Source: RBG-16-66-20 sp040752005 (GTDB taxonomy: Bacteria > Pseudomonadota > Gammaproteobacteria > Burkholderiales > SG8-39). Taken from it: a stretch of 64,000 bases of DNA. The notes beneath the pieces were generated by a model. It did no database searches and was not told where the DNA came from. It was given only the letters and a program-made list of their open reading frames with translations. This document shows positions 16,930 through 24,397 of this stretch, piece by piece. The stretch lies in assembly GCA_040752005.1 (NCBI GenBank), contig JBFMFX010000006.1, forward strand, positions 92,110-156,109, read 5' to 3'. The position numbers and the translations under genes were made by a program. Positions within the stretch are counted from its first letter, which is position 1. Every line of letters begins with the position of its first letter.

Positions 16930-16958
16930 TTGCAATGCGAATGATTCTCATTTAGCAT
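16930..16958 (+). promoter_or_regulatory. sigma70-like promoter of the iron island
   Basis: TTGCAA (16930-16935) and TAGCAT (16953-16958) are separated by exactly 17 nt, about 117 nt upstream of the first gene of the tonB cluster. This region is distinctly AT-rich against its surroundings. The spacer contains the Fur-box-like palindrome. Confidence 0.55.
16934..16952 (+). promoter_or_regulatory. fur box: Fur box-like operator
   Basis: The 19-bp stretch contains a 7-1-7 palindrome, TGCGAAT-G-ATTCTCA (16936-16950), with six of seven positions mirrored. It also has the typical ATGATTCTCATT core of Fur operators. It lies between the -35 and -10 elements, where bound Fe-Fur would block RNA polymerase. 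The downstream genes are TonB-dependent iron/heme uptake genes. Site inferred from sequence. Confidence 0.7.
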
Positions 16959-17035
16959 ATAGCCGAAGGCAAGGAATGAAGCTTTAAAGAAGCGGTTGCA
17001 CCAGATCGCGAGCCAGCGAACGGGCCTTTGGCCCG

Positions 17036-17047
17036 CAGCCAGCCAGC
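17036..17047 (+). repeat. CAGCCAGCCAGC leader repeat (iron island copy 1)
   Basis: Three overlapping CAGC units end 27 nt before the ATG at 17075, with one more GCCAGC at 17012. Similar short repeats occur in other leaders of the island (19168-19195, 24321-24359, 28427-28433). Confidence 0.5.
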
Positions 17048-17074
17048 GAAATCTACTTCGAGGACCTGGCTGAT

Positions 17075-17314
17075 ATGCGCCAAACCGACCCCGATACGAG
17101 CCGCGCGGAAACCATCACCGCGGCGCTTCTCTACCTGATGACGCACCACGCGCGCACCGGCTGCCCGCGGCTCGCACTTTGCGTGGCGCGCCACATGCAG
17201 TGCCTTGCCGCGCACCCGGACGCTTCGCCCGTCGTCCGCGAGGTCTGTGCACGGCTCCAAGGAGCATGGAGCCAGGCGGCAGGCGGAGCAGAGCTTCGGC
17301 GGCCGGTGCACTGA
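17075..17314 (+). CDS. small conserved-looking hypothetical protein, first in tonB operon
   Basis: 79 aa. I do not recognise a named family. It has four cysteine/histidine-containing patches, for example LMTHHARTGCPRL and CVARHMQCLAAHP, and looks helical. It is probably cytosolic, since no signal peptide or membrane segment is visible. It is the first reading frame after the Fur-box promoter, and its stop shares one base with the tonB ATG. It is therefore very likely expressed with tonB-exbB-exbD under iron control. The Cys/His content could suggest metal binding, but that is speculation. Confidence 0.65.
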   Translation: MRQTDPDTSRAETITAALLYLMTHHARTGCPRLALCVARHMQCLAAHPDASPVVREVCARLQGAWSQAAGGAELRRPVH

Positions 17315-17961
17315 TGGGTCGGCGCGCGCCGCAACTCCTGGGGGCCGCGGCAACGGCGGCACTGCATGCCGCGGCCGTGGCCGCGCTGCTCGGCTACGAG
17401 CCGGCGCGCTCGGCACTCTTCGGCGCCGCGCCGATCATGGTGGAGTTGATCGCGCTGCAGCGGCCGGAACCGAAGCTCGAGCCGCCGTCGGAACTGCCCA
17501 AACCGAAGCCCGTGGCGAAGATCAAGGCGCAGCCGCGCCCGGCCGAGCCGCCGCCGGTCATTACATCCTCGAGCGACGCGCCCTCGCCGATCCTCGCGCC
17601 CGCCGCTCCGCCTGCACCGCCGCCCCCTGCGGAGCCGGTCCTCGCCGCACCTGCGCCTGCGGCAGCGCCAGCGCCGGTGACAGCGCCGATCTTCGACGCC
17701 GACTATCTGGAGAACCCGCCGCCACCGTACCCGCCGCTCGCGCGGCGCCTTGGCGAGCAGGGGCGCGTGATCCTGCGCGTCCTGGTCAATGCCGAGGGCC
17801 GCGCAGAGGAAGTGCAGATCCGCACTTCGAGCGGCTACCTGCGCCTGGACGAGGCGGCGCGCGATGCCGTCAGGCACTGGAAGTTCGTGCCTGCCAAGCG
17901 CGGATCCGAGGCGGTGCGAGCGTGGGTACTGATCCCGATTTCTTTCAAACTCGAAGGCTGA
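17314..17961 (+). CDS. tonB: energy transducer TonB
   Basis: 215 aa. One N-terminal membrane anchor (about residues 7-25) is followed by a long Pro/Ala/Lys-rich linker and a C-terminal TonB domain. The domain contains NPPPPYPPLARRLGEQG, VLVNAEGRAEEVQI and AVRHWKFVPAK. It couples the proton motive force captured by ExbB-ExbD to outer-membrane receptors. The ATG at 17314 gives the canonical membrane anchor; the longer upstream frame is the 79-aa gene's shadow. Receptors at 19228 and 24398 are likely clients. Confidence 0.95.
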   Translation: MGRRAPQLLGAAATAALHAAAVAALLGYEPARSALFGAAPIMVELIALQRPEPKLEPPSELPKPKPVAKIKAQPRPAEPPPVITSSSDAPSPILAPAAPPAPPPPAEPVLAAPAPAAAPAPVTAPIFDADYLENPPPPYPPLARRLGEQGRVILRVLVNAEGRAEEVQIRTSSGYLRLDEAARDAVRHWKFVPAKRGSEAVRAWVLIPISFKLEG

Positions 17962-17965
17962 ACCG

Positions 17966-18718
17966 ATGGAACCCGTGCAAACCGTCGGCTTCGCGAGCTT
18001 CCTTGCGCACACCGACGCGGTGGGAAGGACGATCCTCGTCATCCTGCTCATGATGTCGCTCGCCACCTGGTACCTCATCGTCACCCGGGCGCTGACGGTG
18101 CTGTTGGAGCGCCGCAGGAGCACGCACTTTCTCGAGGTGTTCTGGAACGCTCCCTCGCTCGCCGCAGTCGAGATGCACCTGGAAGAGCACCACCCCGCGG
18201 AGCCGTTCTCGCATCTTGCCTGGCATGCCATAGTCGCCGCGCGCCACCACCGGCGCCACGGCGCGAACAAGCTGGAGGAAGCGGGCACCGCCGCCGAATT
18301 CCTGACGCGCGCCATGCGCCGCGTGATCGACGAGGACACCGCGCGGCTCGAATCGGGCCTCACCGTGCTCGCCTCGGTGGGCTCGACCGCGCCCTTCGTC
18401 GGGCTCTTCGGCACGGTGTGGGCGGTGTATCACGCGCTCGTCAACATCGGGCTTTCGGGCCAGGGCACGCTCGACAAGGTCGCCGGCCCCGTGGGCGAGG
18501 CGCTCATCATGACGGCGCTCGGCCTAGCGGTCGCGATCCCCGCCGTGCTTGCCTACAACGCGTTCGTGCGCTCCAACCGCCTGGTGCTCGCCCGGCTCGA
18601 CGCATTCGCGCACGACCTTTACGCGGTGCTCACCACCGGCGCGCATGTGGCGGATCCGGGCGCAGTGACGCCGCTCAAGCCTGTCACGATGAAAGACGCG
18701 GCCAAGGGGGCGGCCTGA
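17966..18718 (+). CDS. exbB: ExbB-like biopolymer transport protein (MotA/TolQ/ExbB channel)
   Basis: 250 aa with three membrane segments: near residues 20-45, then two around 130-160 and 175-200. The conserved LASVGSTAPFVGLFGTVWAVY and LIMTALGLAVAIPAVLAYN form the channel core. Starts 4 nt after tonB. The pentameric ExbB with ExbD forms the proton channel that powers TonB. Confidence 0.95.
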   Translation: MEPVQTVGFASFLAHTDAVGRTILVILLMMSLATWYLIVTRALTVLLERRRSTHFLEVFWNAPSLAAVEMHLEEHHPAEPFSHLAWHAIVAARHHRRHGANKLEEAGTAAEFLTRAMRRVIDEDTARLESGLTVLASVGSTAPFVGLFGTVWAVYHALVNIGLSGQGTLDKVAGPVGEALIMTALGLAVAIPAVLAYNAFVRSNRLVLARLDAFAHDLYAVLTTGAHVADPGAVTPLKPVTMKDAAKGAA

Positions 18719-18720
18719 GC

Positions 18721-19137
18721 GTGGCGTTCGGCGGCTTTAACCGGGGCGAGCCCGCGCCGATGGCGGAGATCAACATGGTGCCGCTGATCGACGTCATGCT
18801 GGTGCTGCTCGTGATTTTCATCATCACCGCGCCGCTGCTCACGCACGCGGTGAAGATTGATCTGCCGAAGGCCTCGAGCCACCCCAACCTCACCAGGCCG
18901 GAGAACATCCAGCTCGCGATCCGCGCCTCGGGCGATATTTTCTGGAACGGCGAGCCGGTGACTCGCCGCCAGTTGCGCGAGCGGCTCGCCGCCTCGTCGC
19001 GCTTGCAGCCGCAGCCCGAAATTCACCTGCGCGCCGACCGCACGACGCTGTACCAGGCGATCGCCGAAGTGATGGCCGACACCGCAAAAGCCGGTCTCAC
19101 CCGCATCGGATTCATCTCGGAGCCGGAGATGCAGTGA
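18721..19137 (+). CDS. exbD: ExbD-like biopolymer transport protein
   Basis: 138 aa from a GTG 2 nt after exbB. A short cytosolic N-terminus is followed by one membrane helix with the proton-carrying aspartate in MVPLIDVMLVLLVIF (Asp24). A periplasmic domain follows, ending ADTAKAGLTRIGFIS. Completes the TonB-ExbB-ExbD motor of the Fur-box operon. Confidence 0.95.
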   Translation: MAFGGFNRGEPAPMAEINMVPLIDVMLVLLVIFIITAPLLTHAVKIDLPKASSHPNLTRPENIQLAIRASGDIFWNGEPVTRRQLRERLAASSRLQPQPEIHLRADRTTLYQAIAEVMADTAKAGLTRIGFISEPEMQ

Positions 19138-19167
19138 TGGCCTCACCGCAAGCCGGTGCCGTTCCAC

Positions 19168-19195
19168 GCCAGCCAGCCGTTACAAGCCAGCCAGC
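19168..19195 (+). repeat. GCCAGCCAGC leader repeats (iron island copy 2)
   Basis: Two copies, GCCAGCCAGCC (19168-19178) and GCCAGCCAGC (19186-19195), precede the receptor ATG at 19228 by about 30-60 nt, as at the other repeat-bearing leaders of the island. Confidence 0.5.
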
Positions 19196-19227
19196 AGAAC
19201 AATCAACCCGCGAAAAGGGAGGAAGAA

Positions 19228-21339
19228 ATGTCTGCTTATCCAAGACTCGAGCCGCTCGCATGCGCCGTACTCGCGGCCCTTGCCCCGCTTGCGCACGCCC
19301 AGCAAAGCGCCCCTGAAGTCGTCATGCCGAGGGTGGACGTGATCGGTAAACCCGAAAACCTGTCCGCCATTCCCGGCAGCGCCGAGACGATAGACGAGCG
19401 CACGCTCGAAAGAAGCCGGGTGTTCACCGCCAACGAGGCATTGCGCAAGGCTCCCGGTATCAACGTGCGCGACGAAGAGGGATTCGGCCTGCGGCCCAAC
19501 ATCGGCATCCGCGGCCTGAATCCCACGCGCTCCACCAAGGTGACCCTGCTGGAGGACGGCATTCCGCTCGCCTATGCGCCCTACGGCGACAACGCGAGCT
19601 ATTACCACCCGCCGATCGATCGCTTCGATCGCATCGAAGTGCTCAAGGGCGCGGGACAGATCCTGTTCGGGCCGCAGACCGTCGGCGGCGTCATCAACTA
19701 CATCACGCCAACGCCGCCGCAAAGATTCGGCGGCTTCGTCTCCGGCACGGTCGGCAATCGAGGCTACTTCAACGGCAAGGTCCAGCTGGGCGGGCGCGGC
19801 ATGCTGCTCGATTACACGCGCAAGCAGGGCGACGGCGCGCGCGACAATATCAGCTCCGAGCTGAACGACGTCAACTTCAAGACCGTGCTCGGGCTCGGCA
19901 GGAGCCAGGCGCTCACGCTGCGCGCGAATGTCTTCACCGAAGACTCCACGGTCACCTACAGCGGGCTCACCGACGCCGAGTTCCGCAACTTCGGCCCGCG
20001 CTACAACCCGTTCAAGAACGACAAGTTCGATATCGAGCGCTACGGCACCTCGGCGACCCACGAGCTGGAGCTCGGCAGGGACGCGGTGCTTATAACCAAC
20101 CTGTACTTCGCCAACTTCAACCGCGACTGGTGGCGCCAGTCGAGCACCACGACCGATGCGCAGTGCGGCCCCGCCTTCACCAACGCGCGGCTCGCCGGGC
20201 AGCCGGTCAACCCCGACGCCTGCAACTCGGTCCAAGGGAGGCTTCGAAACTATTACACCTGGGGCGTGGAGCCGCGGCTGCAGCTCGCGCACGCGGCGTT
20301 CGGCATCAAAAGCGAGCTGCAAGCCGGCGTCAAGGCGCACTACGAGACGCAAAAGCGCAGGCAGGTGAACGGCATTTCACCGACCGCTCGCAGCGGAACG
20401 GTCGTGGAAGACAGCCGCCGTGAGGCGGACGCCTATTCGCTCTTCGTGCAAAACCGTTTCTTGTTCGGCCAGTGGACTGTGAGCCCGGGGCTGCGCTACG
20501 AGCGCATCAAGAGCAAACGCACGGAGAACCTCACCGGCCGTGCCGGGTCCGATTCGCTCGCGCAGTGGATTCCGGCCCTCGGCGTGACCTACAACCCGGC
20601 GAAGAACGTGATCTTCTTTGCTGGCGTGCACCGGGGCTTCGCTCCGCCACGCACCGAGGATGTCATCGCAGGCACCGGAACGAGCACCGAGGTCGGACCG
20701 GAGCTCTCCACCAACTGGGAGCTCGGCCTGCGCGCCGAGCCCGCCGCGGGCACGAGCGTTCAGGCAACACTATTTCGCAACGACTTCAAGCGGCTGATCG
20801 CCGTCGGGTCGATCGCGGGCGGCAGCACGCCGCTCGCCGAAGGCGAGGCGCTCTTCCAGGGCACGGAGCTTTCCGGACGTCTCGGGCGGGAAAGCGGCGT
20901 CTATCTGCGCGGTGCTTTCACCTTCCTGCCCACCGCAGAGCAAACGACACCTTTCCGCCAGGTGGCGAACGGCGCCTTGGTCGCGGGCAGCGCCGCCGGC
21001 AACCGCCAGCCCTATGCGCCGAAACGCATGCTCACCGCGGCGGTCGGCTATGCCATGGGCGGCTTCGACATTCAGTTGGAGGCCGTGCACGTCGGCGAGC
21101 AGTTCAGCGATTTTGCCAACACCGATAGCCCGTTGCCCAATGGCAATGGTCAGAGCGGCAGGCTAGCGGCCTATACGATCTGGAACGCCGCGCTGAACTA
21201 CTACCTCAAGCCACAGAAGACAGCGCTTTTCCTGACCGTGAAAAACCTCTCCGACAAGGTTTACATCGTAGATCGCACACGCGGCATCCAGGTGGGTATG
21301 CCGCGGCTCGTGCGGGCCGGCATCAAGTACGCGTTCTGA
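19228..21339 (+). CDS. TonB-dependent outer-membrane receptor, FecA-like
   Basis: 703 aa. The ATG at 19228 follows a clear GGGAGGAAG ribosome site and opens a signal peptide ending in AHAQ. The plug domain contains GFGLRPNIGIRGLNPTRS, LLEDGIPLAYAPYGDNA and LKGAGQILFGPQTVGGVIN, all typical of FecA-type ferric citrate receptors. The beta-barrel ends with the terminal aromatic KYAF. There is no N-terminal signalling domain and no FecI/FecR pair, so citrate-inducible control is unlikely. Substrate is probably a ferric carboxylate or siderophore, not proven. Follows exbD by 90 nt. Confidence 0.92.
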   Translation: MSAYPRLEPLACAVLAALAPLAHAQQSAPEVVMPRVDVIGKPENLSAIPGSAETIDERTLERSRVFTANEALRKAPGINVRDEEGFGLRPNIGIRGLNPTRSTKVTLLEDGIPLAYAPYGDNASYYHPPIDRFDRIEVLKGAGQILFGPQTVGGVINYITPTPPQRFGGFVSGTVGNRGYFNGKVQLGGRGMLLDYTRKQGDGARDNISSELNDVNFKTVLGLGRSQALTLRANVFTEDSTVTYSGLTDAEFRNFGPRYNPFKNDKFDIERYGTSATHELELGRDAVLITNLYFANFNRDWWRQSSTTTDAQCGPAFTNARLAGQPVNPDACNSVQGRLRNYYTWGVEPRLQLAHAAFGIKSELQAGVKAHYETQKRRQVNGISPTARSGTVVEDSRREADAYSLFVQNRFLFGQWTVSPGLRYERIKSKRTENLTGRAGSDSLAQWIPALGVTYNPAKNVIFFAGVHRGFAPPRTEDVIAGTGTSTEVGPELSTNWELGLRAEPAAGTSVQATLFRNDFKRLIAVGSIAGGSTPLAEGEALFQGTELSGRLGRESGVYLRGAFTFLPTAEQTTPFRQVANGALVAGSAAGNRQPYAPKRMLTAAVGYAMGGFDIQLEAVHVGEQFSDFANTDSPLPNGNGQSGRLAAYTIWNAALNYYLKPQKTALFLTVKNLSDKVYIVDRTRGIQVGMPRLVRAGIKYAF

Positions 21340-21344
21340 GCGGC

Positions 21345-22705
21345 ATGCGCCTGCGCCCCCTGGTTCTGTTCTTCGCCGTTGCGCTTTCCGGCATGGCCGC
21401 GGCGCGCGACGCGCAGACCCTCCTGCACTTGCTCGACTACGTCGGCGTGGACTATCCCGCGGCGATCGAGGGCGGCAGGATCAAGAACGAGGACGAGTAC
21501 GAGGAGATGCTCGAATTCACCGCGCAGGTGAGCGAGCAGGCGAAGGCCCTTGCCGAGAACCCAGCGAAGGCGGCGCTCGTCGCGCAGGCCGAAGCGCTGG
21601 CGCAGGTGAAACCCTCGCCGATCGCTTTTTCGCTCAAGGCGCTCGATGAAGCGCTCGCCGCCTTGCGCAAGGGCGAGCGCGCGGCCGCCCAGCGGCTCGC
21701 GATCACCGCTTACCTCGAAGGCTTCGAGCTGGTGGGGCGAGCCTCGACAACGTGGACCGCGAGCTGCGCCTGACGATCGAGCGCGAAATGATGGCTTTCC
21801 GCAGTTCGCTCAAGTCCGGCGCACCGCTCGCGCAGGTCGAGCAACAGGCGGAGCGCGTCGAGTCGCTGCTCAAGCAGGCGCAGGAGCGGCTCTCCTCCAG
21901 CGTGTCGGCGGGGACGATCTTCACGAGCTCGCTGCTGATCCTGCTGCGCGAAGGGCTGGAAGCGATCCTTCTGCTCGCCGCGATCTTCGCGTTCGTGGTG
22001 AAGACCAAGCGCCGCGACGCGCTGCCCTACGTGCACGCTGGCTGGGTCGCAGCGCTCGCGCTCGGTGTCGCAACTTGGTTCGCCGCCAATTTCGTGGTGG
22101 ACATCTCCGGCGCCGACCGCGAAGTCACCGAAGGCGTGACCGCGCTGCTTGCCGCGGCGATGCTGATCTACGTCGGCCTCTGGCTGCACAGCAAGGCCTA
22201 CGCGCAGCGCTGGCAGCAGTTCATCCGCGAGCAGGTGGGAGCGGTGCTCGAGAAGAAGACGCTGCGGGCGATGGCGGCGGCCTCGTTCCTCGCGGTGTAT
22301 CGCGAGATGTCCGAGATCGTGCTGTTCTACCAGGCGCTGTGGGCGCAGGCGGGCGCACAAGGCCGGCGCGCGCTGTGGGGCGGGATCGCGGCGGCGGCGG
22401 TGGCGCTCGCCGCGCTCGGCTGGGGGATCTTCAAGTACAGCATGCGGCTGCCGATCGGGGCGTTCTTTGCGGTGACCTCGGTGCTGATCGCGCTCCTGGC
22501 GGTGGTGTTCGCCGGCCAGGGCGTCGCTGCCTTGCAGGAGGCGGGCAAGATCTCGGCCGACGCCGTCGCGTTCGTCAGGATCCCGGCGCTCGGGATCTTT
22601 CCGACCGCGGAGACGTTGCTCGCGCAGCTGGCGGTGCTCGCGATCGTCATCGGCGGGTTTTATCTGGCCGGCCGCAGCCGCGCGCAGAGACGCACCGAAA
22701 GATGA
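21345..22705 (+). pseudogene. Ftr1-family iron permease, interrupted by a frameshift
   Basis: Two frames together make one Ftr1/EfeU-like protein. 21345-21773 encodes a signal peptide and periplasmic helical domain ending AYLEGFELV before running out of frame. 21752-22705 continues with DRELRLTIEREMMAFRSSL and about seven membrane helices containing the Fe3+ motif LLREGLEAILLLA (REGLE) and a second YREMSEIVLFY (REMSE). Alignment by eye around 21731-21742 suggests one missing base: GTGGGGCGAGC where homologues would read V-E-A-S. It may be a real pseudogene, a programmed shift, or an assembly error. The downstream frame starts with an internal ATG at 21752 that could yield a channel lacking the periplasmic domain. 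Confidence 0.85.
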
Positions 22706-22911
22706 TGACAGGCGAAAAAGACAAGGCATTGCCCGGTGGCGCGATCCCGAAACAAATCGGCGCGGGCGGATTTCCGCGGCCGCCGGCGCGCCGGCGCGAG
22801 ATCGACAGCGCGGAACTGTTCGCGGGAAGCCGCGAGATCGGCATCCGGCACGCCGGCGAGATCTACACGTTGCGCCAGACCAGCAAGGGGAAGCTGATCC
22901 TGACGAAGTAG
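22702..22911 (+). CDS. hemP: hemin uptake protein HemP
   Basis: 69 aa. The C-terminal half matches HemP/HmuP: RREIDSAELFAGSREIGIRH followed by GEIYTLRQTSKGKLILTK. The N-terminal 30 residues are variable and basic. HmuP-type proteins are small positive regulators needed for heme receptor expression in some rhizobia and Burkholderia. The start overlaps the permease stop (ATGA; a second ATG lies at 22705). Supports the reading of this region as a heme locus. Confidence 0.9.
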   Translation: MMTGEKDKALPGGAIPKQIGAGGFPRPPARRREIDSAELFAGSREIGIRHAGEIYTLRQTSKGKLILTK

Positions 22912-22944
22912 CGGCTTCCTTTCAGCCTGCTGTTAGAGCGCCTG

Positions 22945-24267
22945 ATGAGTTACATGCCGTTCCTGCCCGACACATCTGCGACATCCGAGTCGAGCTTGGC
23001 CGAAGCCGTCGCGGCGCTCTTTCCGCTGAACGCCGGCGACGAAAGCTCGCGAGCGGAAGGGGAAGCTGTCAATCGCCGCAAGAAATTGTGGGAGGTCGGC
23101 GCCGGCTACCACTGCGCCATTGTCGGCACCTGCCTTTCGATCGCCGAGCTGCGCCGGCTCGCGCGTCGTGCGGGCATCAACGAATGGGACAGTGCCTCGG
23201 ATTACGAGCTGCACCACTCCGCTGTGCAGCATGCGCGCGGCCGCAATGCGCTGTCCGCGCTGATCCAGAAAGCCCTCGAGCGCAAGTTCGCGCTCGCCGT
23301 GAAGCGCTTCGCGCAGGCGAGGACGGACGAGGAGATCCGCGTGCTGTGGCGCGAAGCGCTCGCGCGCGGCGAAGTGGCCGGTGCGCTATGGGCGATCATG
23401 ACGCATCCCCTGGCCTCGGAGTGCACGCTCGCCGCGGCGGGCGAAGAGCTGCACATGCTACTGCACCAGGCGGGCGCTTCCAGATGCGCGGACCTGCGCC
23501 GGCTCGCCGAGCTTGAGCGCGAAAACGAGCGTCTCCGGGAACAGTTGCAACGCCAGTCGGGCAAGAGCGCCGAGCAGCTCGCGCGCAAGGACGCGCTGAT
23601 CGCCGCCCTCGAGCGGCGCGCAGCCGACGCCGCTGCCGCGGCACTCCGGCTTCAGGAGGCGCAAAGACGGATCCGCGAGCTGGAAGACAACGGCGCGCTC
23701 GCGCGGGCCGAGCGTGCGCTCGCTGCCGAGTCGCTGCGCGCGCAGCGGGCCGAAGAACGCGCTGCACGAATTGCCGAGATCGAGGCACGTTGCGCGCAAC
23801 TCGAACGGGCGCTCGCCGAGGCCCGGCGCGAACGCGAAGCCGCGGAACGAGCCCTGCGGGGAATGCTGGCGCGTCTCTCACGTGACGGAGAGGGGGCAGC
23901 TCGCGCCGCCTGCGCCGCCGATCTTTCAGGACGCTGCGTGCTGTGCGTGGGCGGGCGCACCGGCCTGGTCGATCAGTATCGAATGCTCGTCGAGCAATGC
24001 CGCGGCCGTTTCCTGCACCACGATGGCGGGCTGGAAAACAATCTGCGGCGGCTCCAGGCGCTGCTCGCGAGCGCCGATGCGGTGGTCTGTGCGGCGGGCA
24101 ACGTCAGTCACGCCGCGTATTACGCCGTCAAGCGCTTCTGCAAGCAGGACGGCAAGCCCTGCGTGCTGCTCAGGAACCCGAGCCTGTCCTCCTTCGTGAA
24201 CGGCATTCTTGCACTGGCCGGTGACGGCTTCGATGCGGACAAAGGCGATACCGTTCTGATCGCATAG
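22945..24267 (+). CDS. DUF2325 domain protein with long coiled coil
   Basis: 440 aa. N-terminal 170 residues are an uncharacterised helical domain with HCAIVGTCLSIAELRRLARR. A coiled coil (about 185-320) rich in Glu, Arg and Ala follows. The C-terminal DUF2325 domain (about 330-440) contains VLCVGGRTGLVDQYR and FLHHDGGLENNL, a Rossmann-like fold with HHDGG and late Cys/Asn residues. Proteins of this type recur beside iron/heme receptors in Betaproteobacteria, to my knowledge without an assigned function. No signal peptide, so presumably cytosolic. Lies between hemP and the heme receptor. Confidence 0.85.
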   Translation: MSYMPFLPDTSATSESSLAEAVAALFPLNAGDESSRAEGEAVNRRKKLWEVGAGYHCAIVGTCLSIAELRRLARRAGINEWDSASDYELHHSAVQHARGRNALSALIQKALERKFALAVKRFAQARTDEEIRVLWREALARGEVAGALWAIMTHPLASECTLAAAGEELHMLLHQAGASRCADLRRLAELERENERLREQLQRQSGKSAEQLARKDALIAALERRAADAAAAALRLQEAQRRIRELEDNGALARAERALAAESLRAQRAEERAARIAEIEARCAQLERALAEARREREAAERALRGMLARLSRDGEGAARAACAADLSGRCVLCVGGRTGLVDQYRMLVEQCRGRFLHHDGGLENNLRRLQALLASADAVVCAAGNVSHAAYYAVKRFCKQDGKPCVLLRNPSLSSFVNGILALAGDGFDADKGDTVLIA

Positions 24268-24320
24268 CGATGCTTTGACAAGAGGAGTTCGAACCGGACC
24301 AGAAAACGAAACCATTTCCC

Positions 24321-24359
24321 CAGCCAGCCCACAAGCCTGCCGGCTTGGCAGCCAGCCAG
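24321..24359 (+). repeat. CAGCCAGC leader repeats (iron island copy 3)
   Basis: CAGCCAGCC (24321-24329) and CAGCCAGCCAG (24349-24359) lie in the 130-nt leader of the heme receptor gene, 38 nt or more ahead of its ATG. Between them is a small CTGCC/GGCAG hairpin. Confidence 0.5.
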
Positions 24360-24397
24360 AGAACGACGACTGCTTGAACTTGCCCGGAGGCTTTTTC

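Noticed and set aside
19228..21339. FecA with FecI/FecR-type surface signalling
   Set aside because: The receptor has no N-terminal signalling domain after its signal peptide, and no sigma/anti-sigma pair lies nearby.
24270..24320. tRNA gene suggested by a GTTCGAAC segment
   Set aside because: Flanking sequence cannot form acceptor, D and anticodon stems; only the T-loop-like string matches.
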